Origin: Trujillonella endophytica
GTDB taxonomy: Bacteria > Actinomycetota > Actinomycetes > Mycobacteriales > Geodermatophilaceae
NCBI RefSeq assembly: GCF_019799905.1
Contig: NZ_JABGCI010000001.1
Location: forward strand, 496,001-560,000
Direction of reading: 5' to 3'
Length of the DNA: 64,000 nt
A model generated the notes under the pieces. That model worked only from the letters and a program-made list of their open reading frames with translations. It did no database searches and was not told where the DNA came from. Positions within the stretch are counted from its first letter, which is position 1, and every line of letters starts with the position of its first letter. Shown one piece after another: positions 5,988-15,149 of this stretch. The position numbers and the translations under genes are program-made.

Positions 5988-8666
5988 TCAGGCCCGCGAA
6001 GCGCGGATGACCACGGTCGTGCCCTCGGCGCTGGGCGTGGCCGTCACGTCCGCGAAGGCGCTCATCAGCATCGAGCCGCGGCCCCGGTCCATGCTCGGGA
6101 CCCGCTCCCGCCAGTGCCCGTGGTCGCGCACGACGAGGACGACCTCCCCCGCGCCCATGCCGACGGTCACCTCGACGAAGGGCTCGCTGGGCTCCTGGGC
6201 GTGCTCGACGGCGTTCGTCGCCGCCTCGACGGCGGCCAGCAGCAGGTCGTAGGCCAGGTCCTCGTCCAGCCCCTCCTCGGCGAACACCGCCCGGAGCCGG
6301 CGGCGCAGGACCGGGATCGACGCGCTCGCCGACGGCAGCCGCCACCGCTCCGAGCGGCCGGCCGGGACGACAGGTGGCGGCGGCGTCGCCACCGGCAGGA
6401 CCAGCGGCTCCCGGGGGCGCGGCGGTGCCGTGGGTGCGGGCGCGGTGTCCGCGGGCGGGGCCGGGCTACCGGCCGGTTCGGGCCGCGGGGTGGCCGCTCC
6501 GACGGCGGCCCGGTCGAGCACGGCCCGGACGCGGGCGAGCAGCTCGGCCGACTCGAAGGGCTTGGGCAGGTAGTCGTCGGCGCCGGCCTCCAGCCCCTCG
6601 ACGGCGGCCTCCTGACCCGCGCGGGCGGTCAGCATCACCACGGGGATGGTCCGGGTGGCCTCGTCGCCGCGCAGCACGCGCAGCAGCTCGAAGCCGTCGA
6701 CGACCGGCATCATCACGTCGGTCAGGACCAGGTCCGGGCGGGCCCGCCCGATCGCCTCCAGCGCCTGCTGCCCGTCGCCGGCCGTCCGGACGTCGTGGTA
6801 CGGCGCGAGCAGGCGGGTGAGGTAGGCCCGCATGTCGGCGTTGTCGTCGACGACGAGGACGGTGGTGCGGTCGCCGGCGTCGGCCGGTGCGGTCGCCGGC
6901 ACGGCGTCCCACGCCGGCTCGTCGTCCCACGGGACGAGGGCGGCGGCCGTCGCCGTCTCCGAGAGCCCCACCGGGCCGCACGCCGCCGCGTCGGGCTCGC
7001 CGTAGGGCAGGGTGACGGTGAAGGTGCTCCCCACCCCGGGCTCGCTGCTCACGGTCACCGCGCCGCCGTGCAGCTCCACCAGCTCGGCCGCCAGCGCGAG
7101 CCCGAGGCCGGTGCCCTCCCGGCTGCGGGCCCGGCTGTCCGAACCGCGGTGGAAGCGCTCGAAGACGTGCGGCAGCTCGTCGGCGGGGATCCCCACTCCG
7201 GTGTCGGCGACGCGCAGGACCACCTGGCCGGCCTCGTCCCGCAGCGACACGTCGATGCTGCCGACGAACGTGTACTTGACCGCGTTGCTGACCAGGTTGA
7301 GGACGATCTTCTCCCACATCCGCGGGTCGACGGCGGCGGTGCGCGGCAGCGGCGGGCAGTCGACGGTCAGCCGCAGGCCGGCGCGCTCGGCGGCGGCCCG
7401 GAGCACCCCGGCCAGCTCGGCGGTGAGGGCGGCGACGTCGGCCGGGACGCGGACGGCGCTGCTGCGCCCGGCCTCGATGCTCGCGAACTCCAGGAGGTCG
7501 TCCACGAGGCGGCGCAGCCGCTGGCCGTTGCGCAGCGACATCGCCAGGCGCTCGCGGACGTCGCCGGGCAGCTGGTCCCCGCTCTCGGCCAGGACGTCGG
7601 CGAGCGGCCCGAGCAGCAGGGTGACCGGGGTGCGCAGTTCGTGGCTCACGTCGGAGAAGAACGCCGTCTTGGCCCGGTCGAGCGCGGCCAGCGACTCGGC
7701 GCGGGAGCGCTCGGCCGCGTAGGCGCGGGCGTTGACCACCGCCCCGGCGACCTGCCCGGCCAGCAGCTCGTGGAAGGACCGGTACTCGGCGTCCAGGGCC
7801 CGGTTGGGGTTGACCCCGACGAGGAGGACCCCGACCGGCGCGCTCCCGGCGCCGCTGCTCAGGGGCAGCACCACCGCCTCGGTCACCGGGTCCCCGAACG
7901 GACCGCCGTGGACGGCGAGCTCGGGGACGGCCACGGCAGCCAGCGCCGCGGGGTCCACGGCACGGGCGGGCAGCCGGGCCTCGTCGCACCCGCAGGAGGC
8001 CACGAGCTCGAGGTCCCCGCCGTCGGCCGGGCTCAGCCAGACGGCGGCGAAGGGGACGTCGCTGGGGTCCTCGCCGACCGCCGTGCACATGGCCTCGACC
8101 ACGGCCGCGTCGCCGTCCAGCCGCCCCTCCGCAGCGGACACCCGGCGCAGCAGCTCCTGCCGGCGCTCGGCGAGCACCTGCCGGGTGACCTCGGTGCACA
8201 CGGCGTGCATGCCGGCGACCTCGCCGTCGTCACCGAACGCCGGCGCGTGGGAGACGGTGAAGTACGTCTCCTCGCGGTAACCGGCGCGCTCGAGCGGGAG
8301 CAGCAGCTGGGGGATCCAGGTCGGCTCGCGCGTGGTCATCGCGTGCTGCACCGGCCCCTGGAGCTCGGCCCAGTGCTCGGCCTGGGTCACCCGCAGGTCG
8401 CCGCCGATCGCGGCGGGGTGCTTGGCGCCGATGATCTCGGCGTACCCGTCGTTGTAGATCTGGGTGTAGTCCGGCCCCCACGTCAGGATCATGGGGAAGC
8501 GCGAGGCCAGCACGGTGCGGACGGCGAAGCGGAGGCTGGCCGGCCACACCTCCACCGGCCCGATGGGGGTCAGGGACCAGTCGAACGCCGCCATCAGGCG
8601 GTCGTTCTCGCTCCCGCCGGAGAACAGCTCGGCGCCCGCGGGGACAGCCCGGCCCTCCGCTCCCAC
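5988..8666 (-). CDS. Hybrid sensor kinase: PAS-GAF-HisKA-HATPase-receiver-RsbW-like ATPase
   Basis: About 892 residues with no membrane segment. Order: a PAS-like domain (about 20-150, with YTQIYNDGYAEIIG), a GAF-like domain (about 160-300), HisKA with His342 in DVSHELRTP, HATPase (N box VLNLVSNAVKYT, G boxes DTGVGIP and GTGLGLALA), a receiver with Asp650 in VLTDVMMP, a Pro/Ala linker, then a second GHKL ATPase (about 770-890) with VEAATNAVEHA (Asn818) and VRDHGHW. The last domain resembles RsbW/SpoIIAB anti-sigma serine kinases. The protein therefore joins a phosphorelay sensor to a possible partner-switch output. Start: GTG 8666 has GGGAGG 5 nt upstream. A further 92 in-frame upstream codons are Arg-rich and unlike coding sequence. 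Confidence 0.88.
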   Translation of the reverse strand: MGAEGRAVPAGAELFSGGSENDRLMAAFDWSLTPIGPVEVWPASLRFAVRTVLASRFPMILTWGPDYTQIYNDGYAEIIGAKHPAAIGGDLRVTQAEHWAELQGPVQHAMTTREPTWIPQLLLPLERAGYREETYFTVSHAPAFGDDGEVAGMHAVCTEVTRQVLAERRQELLRRVSAAEGRLDGDAAVVEAMCTAVGEDPSDVPFAAVWLSPADGGDLELVASCGCDEARLPARAVDPAALAAVAVPELAVHGGPFGDPVTEAVVLPLSSGAGSAPVGVLLVGVNPNRALDAEYRSFHELLAGQVAGAVVNARAYAAERSRAESLAALDRAKTAFFSDVSHELRTPVTLLLGPLADVLAESGDQLPGDVRERLAMSLRNGQRLRRLVDDLLEFASIEAGRSSAVRVPADVAALTAELAGVLRAAAERAGLRLTVDCPPLPRTAAVDPRMWEKIVLNLVSNAVKYTFVGSIDVSLRDEAGQVVLRVADTGVGIPADELPHVFERFHRGSDSRARSREGTGLGLALAAELVELHGGAVTVSSEPGVGSTFTVTLPYGEPDAAACGPVGLSETATAAALVPWDDEPAWDAVPATAPADAGDRTTVLVVDDNADMRAYLTRLLAPYHDVRTAGDGQQALEAIGRARPDLVLTDVMMPVVDGFELLRVLRGDEATRTIPVVMLTARAGQEAAVEGLEAGADDYLPKPFESAELLARVRAVLDRAAVGAATPRPEPAGSPAPPADTAPAPTAPPRPREPLVLPVATPPPPVVPAGRSERWRLPSASASIPVLRRRLRAVFAEEGLDEDLAYDLLLAAVEAATNAVEHAQEPSEPFVEVTVGMGAGEVVLVVRDHGHWRERVPSMDRGRGSMLMSAFADVTATPSAEGTTVVIRASRA

Positions 8667-9024
8667 GCACACCTCCCACGCTCCGGACCGTCCACGTGCG
8701 GGGACGCGGAGTGAGGACACGCGTCCGCCAGTGATCGGCCCAGGGGTGGGCCGCCCCGTGAAGTCAGCACGGTACATGCGCCCCGTGGGGGCCGTCCGGC
8801 CGACGGGGAGGTGTCCCCGACGGGTCCGGCCGGGCTGGCGCCGCATCTCGCCGAGGAAGGAGATCGCCTCCGCCCGCAGCTGCTCGGCGATGCGGGACAG
8901 GCACCTCACCCCGGCACGCCGCAGCGCCCTCCCGGAACGCATCGCGGGTGCCGTCGCCGCCGCTCGAGGGCCCGCCGGGAGATCGGCCCGAAGGGGTGAG
9001 CGGCGCCGTCCCTAGACTCCGCCC
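8667..9024. other. Divergent intergenic region between the hybrid kinase and dcd
   Basis: 358 bases containing both divergent promoters. The kinase side has the GGGAGG ribosome binding site at its left edge; the frame stays open but looks noncoding. On the dcd side a TAGACT -10 lies 6 nt before ATG. I see no other gene, strong hairpin or repeat here. Confidence 0.6.
9013..9018 (+). promoter_or_regulatory. Leaderless-type -10 element of dcd
   Basis: TAGACT with 6 nt to the ATG at 9025. The spacing would place the transcription start at or next to the A of the start codon, as in leaderless actinobacterial mRNAs. There is no Shine-Dalgarno sequence in between. Confidence 0.6.
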
Positions 9025-9615
9025 ATGCTGCTGTCCGACCGCGACATCACCGCCGCGATCGCCGAGGGACGCCTGGGCATCGAGCCCCACGATCCGGGCC
9101 TGGTCCAGCCGTCGAGCATCGACGTCCGGCTGGACCGGTTCTTCCGCGTCTTCAACAACGCCCGGTACACCCACATCGACCCCGCACAGCAGCAGGACGA
9201 CCTGACGACGCTGGTGGAGCCCGAGGGTGACGAGCCCTTCGTGCTACACCCGGGGGAGTTCGTGCTGGGCTCCACGCTGGAGCTGGTGTCGATCCCGGAC
9301 GACCTCGCCGCGCGGCTCGAGGGCAAGAGCTCGCTGGGCCGGCTGGGGCTGCTCACCCACTCCACGGCCGGGTTCGTCGACCCCGGCTTCTCCGGGCACA
9401 TCACGCTGGAGCTGTCCAACGTGGCGAACCTGCCGATCACGCTGTGGCCCGGCATGAAGATCGGCCAGCTGTGCCTGTTCCGGCTGACCAGCGCGGCCGA
9501 GCACCCGTACGGCTCGGCGGTCTACGGCTCCCGCTACCAGGACCAGCGGGGGCCGACGCCGTCCCGCTCCTTCCGGAACTTCACCCGCGCGGAGACCCGC
9601 CGCCCGGCTCCCTGA
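9025..9615 (+). CDS. dcd: dCTP deaminase
   Basis: Converts dCTP towards dUTP/dUMP for thymidylate synthesis. The 196-aa length is typical. The signature strand is [20 protein letters not shown], with the family's catalytic Glu in TLEL, and KSSLGRLGL contains the phosphate-binding Ser/Arg region. The C-terminal arm [15 protein letters not shown] closes over the active site. In mycobacteria the orthologue (Rv0321) is bifunctional, both deaminating dCTP and hydrolysing dUTP; whether this one is cannot be decided from the text of the sequence. It overlaps the convergent exporter gene by 35 bp. Confidence 0.96.
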   Translation: MLLSDRDITAAIAEGRLGIEPHDPGLVQPSSIDVRLDRFFRVFNNARYTHIDPAQQQDDLTTLVEPEGDEPFVLHPGEFVLGSTLELVSIPDDLAARLEGKSSLGRLGLLTHSTAGFVDPGFSGHITLELSNVANLPITLWPGMKIGQLCLFRLTSAAEHPYGSAVYGSRYQDQRGPTPSRSFRNFTRAETRRPAP

Positions 9616-10906
9616 CCACGACGGGCGCGTCACCGGCGCACTCCAGGACCTCGGGCTCGCGCGGCCGGGGGCCCCGCGCCGCGCCGATCTCCTCCTCGAC
9701 GGTGCGCGGCCGGGTGCTCACCCAGCCGGCGCCGGCCAGGACCGCCACGCCGGCGAGCACGACGACGAACATGCCGGTGTAGTCGCCGGTCGCGCCGCGC
9801 AGCAGACCGACCAGCAGCGGCCCCAGACCGGAGATCAGGTAGCCCACGCCCTGGGCGAAGGTGGACAGCGCCGCCGTCGACTCCGGCGAACCGGCGCGCA
9901 GCCCGAAGAGGGTCAGCGCCAGCGGGAAACTGCCGAGGCCGACGGCGAGCACGGCCATCCACAGCACGGGCGCGGCGGCGGGGGCCACCCACAGACCCGA
10001 CCACCCGATGACGTAGGCGAGCAGCGAGACGGCCAGCACCGGGCGCTGCAGGCGCTGGCGGACGGCGAGCGCGGGCACGACCCCGTTGATGGGGATGGTC
10101 AGGAGGGTGTTGAAGCCGAGCAGCCACCCGGCCGTCGACGCCGGCAGCCCCGAGTCGCGCAGGTACTGCGCGGACCACCCCAGGACGACGTAGGCCTGCA
10201 TGGCCTGCACGCCGAAGAAGAGCGCCAGCGCCCACGCCAGCCGGCTGCGCAACAGTGCCCGCATCGGCACGGCCGTGTGCGTCCCGCGCGAGGAGCCGGG
10301 GCGGGCGGGGACGGCGAGCCAGGGGAGGGCAGAGACGACGGCGAGCACGGCCCACAGACCCAGCCCCCACCGCCAGCCGTCGTCGCCGACGGCCGCCACC
10401 ACCTGCTGGGGGACGACGGCCGCGACGGCGGCGCCCAGCCCCAGCGCGACGCCGTAGGCGCCGACGAGCAGGCCCGTCCGGGTGGGGAAGTAGCGCTTGA
10501 CCAGGCTGGGCAGCAGCACGTTGCCCAGGGCACCGCCGGTCATCGCCAGCACCGTGCCGGCGAAGAAGGGGGCCGGCGAGCTCGCGCTCGAGCGCAGCAC
10601 CAGCCCGGCCGCCATCACCAGCAGGCCGCCCGCGAGCACGTGCGAGTCGCGGAAGCGGGCGGACAGGGGCGGCCCGGCGAAGCCGATCAGCGCGAAGCAG
10701 ACCACCGGCATGGTCGTGAGCAGCCCGGCCGCGGCGCTGGAGAGCCCCAGCCCCGCCTCGATCTCCTCGAGCACGGGCCCGACGCTGCCGACCGCCGTCC
10801 GCAGGTTGAGGCCGGTCAGCACGATGGCGACGGCGACCAGGCCCAGGCCCCGCCGTCCGGACCCGGTGTCCGTCGTCGCGGTGCCGGGCGCGGAGGTGCT
10901 GGTCAC
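9581..10906 (-). CDS. MFS transporter of the CynX/NimT (cyanate/2-nitroimidazole) family
   Basis: 441 residues with about 12 membrane helices. It begins with [20 protein letters not shown], the characteristic first helix of the CynX/YeaN family; the central loop carries [11 protein letters not shown]. The substrate is not predictable; members move cyanate, nitroimidazoles or other small compounds. The C-terminal tail (SPGEP..PRG region) is proline- and arginine-rich and overlaps the last 35 bp of dcd on the other strand. It is a single gene, with the Fe-S reductase terminator behind its 5' side. Confidence 0.85.
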   Translation of the reverse strand: MTSTSAPGTATTDTGSGRRGLGLVAVAIVLTGLNLRTAVGSVGPVLEEIEAGLGLSSAAAGLLTTMPVVCFALIGFAGPPLSARFRDSHVLAGGLLVMAAGLVLRSSASSPAPFFAGTVLAMTGGALGNVLLPSLVKRYFPTRTGLLVGAYGVALGLGAAVAAVVPQQVVAAVGDDGWRWGLGLWAVLAVVSALPWLAVPARPGSSRGTHTAVPMRALLRSRLAWALALFFGVQAMQAYVVLGWSAQYLRDSGLPASTAGWLLGFNTLLTIPINGVVPALAVRQRLQRPVLAVSLLAYVIGWSGLWVAPAAAPVLWMAVLAVGLGSFPLALTLFGLRAGSPESTAALSTFAQGVGYLISGLGPLLVGLLRGATGDYTGMFVVVLAGVAVLAGAGWVSTRPRTVEEEIGAARGPRPREPEVLECAGDAPVVVREPGGGSPRG

Positions 10907-10988
10907 CGGACGATGGTCCTCCGCCGTCCCGACGGCTCCGCCACCGGGATCCGGCGCGCGCTCAGGAACGTGCGCGGGCGGGGGACGA

Positions 10989-11025
10989 CGACGGCGCGTG
11001 CCCCCGAGGGGGACACGCGCCGTCG
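10989..11025 (-). terminator. Terminator of the Fe-S reductase gene
   Basis: A 12-bp perfect stem (10989-11000 with 11014-11025) continues inward with C5/G5 pairing. It starts 17 nt after the reductase stop codon on the minus strand. No T tract follows, as is common for actinobacterial hairpin terminators. Confidence 0.7.
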
Positions 11026-11041
11026 CGGACGTGCGGGGAGG

Positions 11042-13336
11042 TCAGGCCTGGGGGCCGTGCTCCGTCGCCGCGGAGCCGGTGCCGGCCACGTCGTCGGCCT
11101 TCGTGCCGACCTCGGCCCCCGCCTCCGTCCCCGGTGCGCCGACCGGAGCCATCGAGCGGAGCAGGATCTGGCTGACGTCCAGGACCTCGACGTGCTCGGC
11201 GGCCTCGCCGTTCTGCTTCTTGGACGTGAGGGCGTCCGAGAGCATCGTGATGCAGAACGGGCAGGCGGTGGAGATGACGTCCGGGTCGAGGCCGAGGGCC
11301 TCCTCCGTGCGCTCCACGTTGATCCGCTTGCCGATCTTCTCCTCCATCCACATGCGCGCGCCGCCGGCGCCGCAGCAGAAGCCGCGGTCCTTGCAGCGGT
11401 GCATCTCCTGGGTGGAGAGGCCGGGCACCGAGTCCAGGATCTCCCGGGGCGGTGTGTAGACCTTGTTGTGCCGACCGAGGAAGCACGGGTCGTGGTACGT
11501 GATCTTGCGATCGATCGGCGTGACCGGCGTGAGCCGGCCCTGCTCGACCAGCTGGCTGAGCAGCTGCGTGTGGTGCACGACCTCGTAGTGGCCCTCGACC
11601 TGCGGGTACTCCCGGCCCAGCGAGTTGAAGCAGTGCGGGCAGGTCGTGACGACCTTGCGCATGCCCGGCACGCGGCCCTCGAAGACGCCGTCGAGGGTGG
11701 CCACGTTCTCCTGCGCCAGCATCTGGAACAGGAACTCGTTGCCCATGCGACGGGCCGGGTCACCCGAGCAGGTCTCGCCCTCGCCGAGGACGGCGAACCG
11801 GACGCCGGCGGTGTGCAGCAGCTCGGCGACGGCCTTGGTGACCTTCTTGGCGCGGTCGTCGATGGCGCCGGCGCAGCCGACCCAGAACAGGTACTCGACG
11901 TCCTCGTCGAGCGGACCGTCGGCGACCTCGACCTCGAAGTCCATCTCCTTGATCCACTCGCCCCGGGTGCTGGGGCTCACGCCCCAGGGGTTCCCGCGGT
12001 TCTCCAGGTTGCGCATCATCACGCCGGCCTCCGAGGGGAAGCTGGACTCGATGAGCACCTGGTAGCGGCGCATGTCCTCGATGTGGTCGATGTGCTCGAT
12101 GTCGACCGGGCACTGCTCCACGCAGGCGCCGCAGTTCGTGCAGCTCCACAGGACGTCGGGGTCGATGACCCCGCCCTCCTCGAGGGTGCCGACCAGGGGG
12201 CGGTGGGCCTGGGCGTCGTTCGTGCCCTCGATCCGCGCGTAGCCGGACGCCCAGACCTGCTCGTCGCTGGGCTTGAGGACGTCGTAGTCCGGCGCGGTCT
12301 CGCTCGCCGTCTGCGCGCCGAGCAGGTACGGGGCCTTCGCGTACAGGTGGTCCCGCAGGTCCATGATCACCATCTTCGGCGACAGGGGCTTGCCGGTGTT
12401 CCACGCCGGGCACTGGCTCTGGCACCGACCGCACTCCGTGCAGGTGGTGAAGTCGAGCATGCCCTTCCAGGTGAAGTCCTCGATCTTGCCGCGACCGAAG
12501 ACGTCGTCCTCGCCGGGGTCCTCGAAGTCGATCGGCTTGCCGTTCGACATCATCGGCTGCAGCGGGCCGTTCGCCACGCCACCGCCGGCCTCGCGCTTGA
12601 AGTAGATGTTGAAGAACGCGCTGAACCGGTGCCAGGCGACGCCCATGTTCAGGATCCGGCTGATGACCACGAGCCAGGTCAGCGAGACGAGGATCTTGAT
12701 GAACGCGACGACCGAGAGCAGGGTCGGGCTGTCGGGCAGCACGGTCGCCAGCGCGCTGGAGATCGGGTGCGACCAGCCGGGGGCGTCGGTCAGGTCGGAG
12801 GAGACCTTGAGGGCGCGGATCAGCAGGATGCAGATGCCGACGGTGAGGACGACGGCCTCGACGAAGTAGCCGCGGCCCTCGTTGGAACCGGCGAACCGGC
12901 TCTTGCGGCCCTGCCGGCGCGGGTGGTCCTTCTGGCGCCGGTAGATCAGGTAGACGATCCCGAGGATCGTGCCCGCGCCGATGATCTCGGCGAACAGGTT
13001 CCACAGGCCCCACTCGCCGATGAGCGGCAGGTGGAAGGCCGGGTTCCAGACCTCGCCGAAGGCCTCGACGAGGGTGAGGAACAGCCCGTAGAAGCCGATG
13101 AAGACGAACCAGTGGGCGACCCCGATGGCCGACCACTTGAGCATGCGGGTGTGGCCGAGCGACTCGACCGCGAGGGTCTTGAGTCGCGGCCCCACCGGGC
13201 CGTTGCGGCTGCTGTCCGGCTGGCCGGTCCTGATGATCCGGATCATCGCGCGGACCGCCCGGTAGGCCATCACGGACGCGACGATCAGGAACAGGACGCT
13301 GATCGTCCCCATGACGATCTGCAGCGGGCCTGTCAT
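11042..13336 (-). CDS. Membrane-bound Fe-S oxidoreductase with CCG domains (Rv0338c-like)
   Basis: 764 residues. The N-terminal third has about five or six membrane helices, resembling the NarI-like or HdrE-type cytochrome b module. Two 4Fe-4S clusters follow: CTECGRCQSQCP and CTNCGACVEQCP. The C-terminal half has the paired cysteine-rich CCG motifs of heterodisulfide reductase/glycolate oxidase subunits (CPHCFNSLG, HDPCFLGRHN, RGFCCGAGGARMWM, CPFCITM). It is the family of the essential mycobacterial Rv0338c and probably links a soluble donor such as ETF to menaquinone; that role is inference. GGGAGG lies 10 nt before the ATG. The chromosomal position between dcd and dnaK is the same as in mycobacteria. 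Confidence 0.88.
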   Translation of the reverse strand: MTGPLQIVMGTISVLFLIVASVMAYRAVRAMIRIIRTGQPDSSRNGPVGPRLKTLAVESLGHTRMLKWSAIGVAHWFVFIGFYGLFLTLVEAFGEVWNPAFHLPLIGEWGLWNLFAEIIGAGTILGIVYLIYRRQKDHPRRQGRKSRFAGSNEGRGYFVEAVVLTVGICILLIRALKVSSDLTDAPGWSHPISSALATVLPDSPTLLSVVAFIKILVSLTWLVVISRILNMGVAWHRFSAFFNIYFKREAGGGVANGPLQPMMSNGKPIDFEDPGEDDVFGRGKIEDFTWKGMLDFTTCTECGRCQSQCPAWNTGKPLSPKMVIMDLRDHLYAKAPYLLGAQTASETAPDYDVLKPSDEQVWASGYARIEGTNDAQAHRPLVGTLEEGGVIDPDVLWSCTNCGACVEQCPVDIEHIDHIEDMRRYQVLIESSFPSEAGVMMRNLENRGNPWGVSPSTRGEWIKEMDFEVEVADGPLDEDVEYLFWVGCAGAIDDRAKKVTKAVAELLHTAGVRFAVLGEGETCSGDPARRMGNEFLFQMLAQENVATLDGVFEGRVPGMRKVVTTCPHCFNSLGREYPQVEGHYEVVHHTQLLSQLVEQGRLTPVTPIDRKITYHDPCFLGRHNKVYTPPREILDSVPGLSTQEMHRCKDRGFCCGAGGARMWMEEKIGKRINVERTEEALGLDPDVISTACPFCITMLSDALTSKKQNGEAAEHVEVLDVSQILLRSMAPVGAPGTEAGAEVGTKADDVAGTGSAATEHGPQA

Positions 13337-13746
13337 AGAGCGCTTCCCTCCCGGACGCCCGGCGGCGTCGGACGATCTCCGGTCCCCCGGCGACGGGAGG
13401 TGCCCCCTCGCCGCCGCACACCGGCCGGTGGGGCCGACGGCGGACCGCCACGGGCTCCGCTGCCCGCACGCCTGCGCACGATAACGGGCGCGCGCTCACG
13501 CTACTCGCCGGTAACCAGAACCGCCGCGCATCGGCGAGACCGGCCGGTGACCCCGCTCACCCTGACCTGCGCCCTTCCGCCGTCCACCCGCCGTCCCGGT
13601 GCGCGCAGGCGCCCCTCCCCGGTGCCACCCTGCGGCGGCCGGGACCGCGCCGGGCGGATCGTCATCGTCGCGGTGTGGTCGCCGCCCTCGCGGCCGACCA
13701 CTGGGACGGCGACTCCCCGGCGAGGTCGGCGATCACGCAGCGCCCC
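13337..13746. other. Intergenic region upstream of the Fe-S reductase
   Basis: 410 bases that carry the reductase promoter on the minus strand and the end of the decayed gene at the right. I see GTGA-N6-TCAC at 13547-13560 with G/C flanks, a poor CRP match. There is no convincing ORF: codon patterns in all frames look noncoding. Confidence 0.5.
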
Positions 13747-14734
13747 TCAGCCGGCGTGGACTCGCCCGCGGTCCCGGCGGACGGTCGTGAACCGCCGGAC
13801 AACCGGCCCCGGTCGCCGAGTCAGCTCCCGTGGTCGGGCCTCCTTGGCGGGCCACCCGCCGGCCAGGTGGGCCGACACGATGCGGACGACGCCGACGTCG
13901 AGGGCCCGCAGCGCATCCTCCCGGAGCTCCTCTCCCACAGCACCCGGCCCGGGTCCCGCCACGGCTGCGTGTACTTCACCTGACCGTCGAACTCGGCGGC
14001 GGCCGACTCGTCGAACCAGAGGTCGGCCACGGCGACCCTGCGACCTCCGACCACACCTCACGCTGCAGGTCGAACGGCGGCAGGCCAGCGCCGACGATGC
14101 GCAATCGGCCGCGTGTCTCCAGCGACGACTCGGCGCGGCCGTCCGCGAGGGAGACGGCACGCTGGGCTCGTGGAGCGCCGGGCCAGTGGTGCTGGACGCC
14201 GGCGACACGGGCCAGCTCCGCGGACGTCGTCCGCTCCCGGAGCGGTGCGGCGTCCATGGCGACGACGGCGTCCTCCAGTGACCACTCCCGTGCGGCATCC
14301 ACGAGGCTGCGCGCGGAGGAGGTGAGGCGGAAGGAGCCGGAGATGGTGACGTCGACCGGCTCCAGTGGCCCGGCGGCCATCGCCCAGTCGCGGCCGCGCC
14401 GCCACTGGTGGGGATCGGTGTGTCGTACGACGCCCGGTTGGTTGCGCGGCGTCGGCAGTCCGCGCAACCGGACGGCCGTCGCATGGCTGAGCACCGCGGA
14501 CGGCCTGTCCAGTGCGAACAGCACGGCGAGGCAGTCCACCTGGTGGCGCCGCCCCTGTGCCTCGTGCTCGGCCAAGGTCCCTGCGGGGACGTACACGCCG
14601 CGGCGGAGGCGGACCCAGCGGCCGGAGCTGCACAGGTGGCGGATCTCGGAGGCGCTGTAGCAGGCCCGGCGGGCGTCGACCGCCGTGACGAGACCCAGCC
14701 GGCGATCGGCCGCGGCGCGGAGGGTGGGGTGCAT
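13747..14734 (-). pseudogene. Frameshifted AbiEi/DUF559-like gene
   Basis: The reading frame begins normally at ATG 14734 (MHPTLRAAADRRLGLVTAVD), with the winged-helix N-terminal region typical of AbiEi-like/DUF559 proteins. After PPFDLQREV it continues in a second frame (GGRRVAVADLWFDESAAAEF, then DGQVKYTQPW). After GRVLWE it moves to a third frame (EELREDALRALDVGVVRIVS) and ends at 13747. The breaks fit a one-base loss near 14050 and a two-base AG duplication near 13935. The second and third segments form the predicted PD-(D/E)XK-like nuclease fold seen intact in the gene at 48462. It is either a genuine pseudogene or two sequencing errors. A short 252-aa product from ATG 14734 to 13976 would lack the nuclease domain. 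Confidence 0.75.
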
Positions 14735-14894
14735 GCCTCGGAGGCTGGCGGGCCGCGGCCTGGCAGGTCGGCCGTCGCGCGGGCCTGCGGATGGTGGGGT
14801 CGCCTGTTGATCGCCGCCCTCGCGTGGGGGTGGCCGGCCACGCCGTGCGCCGTGAGGACGGCGGCGTCGCGTCGATGATCACGATCCGCGCGTC

Positions 14895-14976
14895 GGGGGA
14901 CGGCGGACGGCGGGGCGGGAGACGGCGGGACGGCGGACGGCGGGCGGCGGGGCGGGACGGCGGGCGGCGGGCGGCA
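14895..14976 (+). repeat. GC-only low-complexity tract, GACGGCGG-type
   Basis: About 80 bases built from imperfect GGACGGCGG and GGGCGG units, strongly purine-skewed on the plus strand. It lies between the decayed gene and the dnaK promoter. No coding frame explains it. It may form G-rich structures; function unknown. Confidence 0.7.
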
Positions 14977-15000
14977 GTGAGGAGCGCCGGACGGCGCCCC

Positions 15001-15027
15001 GGGAACAAGTCGCCATGGGGTGCCGTT
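15001..15027 (+). promoter_or_regulatory. SigH/SigR-type promoter of dnaK operon
   Basis: GGGAACA (15001-15007), 16 bases, then CGTT (15024-15027). This is the consensus of the actinobacterial oxidative/heat stress sigma factors SigH (Mycobacterium) and SigR (Streptomyces). The expected start point is near 15034, leaving a leader of about 115 nt that contains the HAIR repeat. Confidence 0.72.
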
Positions 15028-15042
15028 AGGCTGGGCAGGAAA

Positions 15043-15063
15043 GTTGAGCGGACCCGACGCAAG
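15043..15063. promoter_or_regulatory. HAIR operator for HspR upstream of dnaK
   Basis: GTTGAGC-N7-ACGCAAG, against the HAIR consensus CTTGAGT-N7-ACTCAAG. The 7-nt spacing is exact. It lies just downstream of the SigH-type promoter, where HspR with DnaK as co-repressor would block transcription. HspR itself is encoded as the fourth gene of the operon. Confidence 0.8.
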
Positions 15064-15149
15064 ATGTCGACGGCGTCCCCCGACTGCCCCGCGGACCAGC
15101 ACCACCCGGACCAGCACCACCCTCGCACTACGGAAGAGAGGCCAGCTCC
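15064..15149 (+). other. dnaK leader with a 15-nt direct repeat
   Basis: The untranslated leader contains two adjacent copies of GGACCAGCACCACCC near 15094-15123, then the ribosome binding site GAAGAGAGG 9-15 nt before the ATG. I see no stable structure other than the HAIR dyad just upstream. Confidence 0.45.

Noticed and set aside
6114..8714. 866-codon open frame opposite the hybrid kinase
   Set aside because: Antisense shadow: all conserved kinase and receiver motifs are on the minus strand, and the plus frame is low in complexity.
8667..8942. 92-residue N-terminal extension of the hybrid kinase
   Set aside because: Arg-rich, without GC3 bias of coding sequence, and a good GGGAGG site sits directly before GTG 8666.
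13547..13560. CRP site upstream of the Fe-S reductase
   Set aside because: GTGA-N6-TCAC is present but with G and C flanks and a GC-only core, 211 nt from the start codon. A chance match is likely in this composition.
10277..14281. 1334-codon open frame on the plus strand
   Set aside because: It runs antisense across the CynX exporter, the Fe-S reductase and the pseudogene. Its translation is rich in Arg, His, Gln and Asp, typical of a GC-rich antisense shadow, and it has no recognisable domain.
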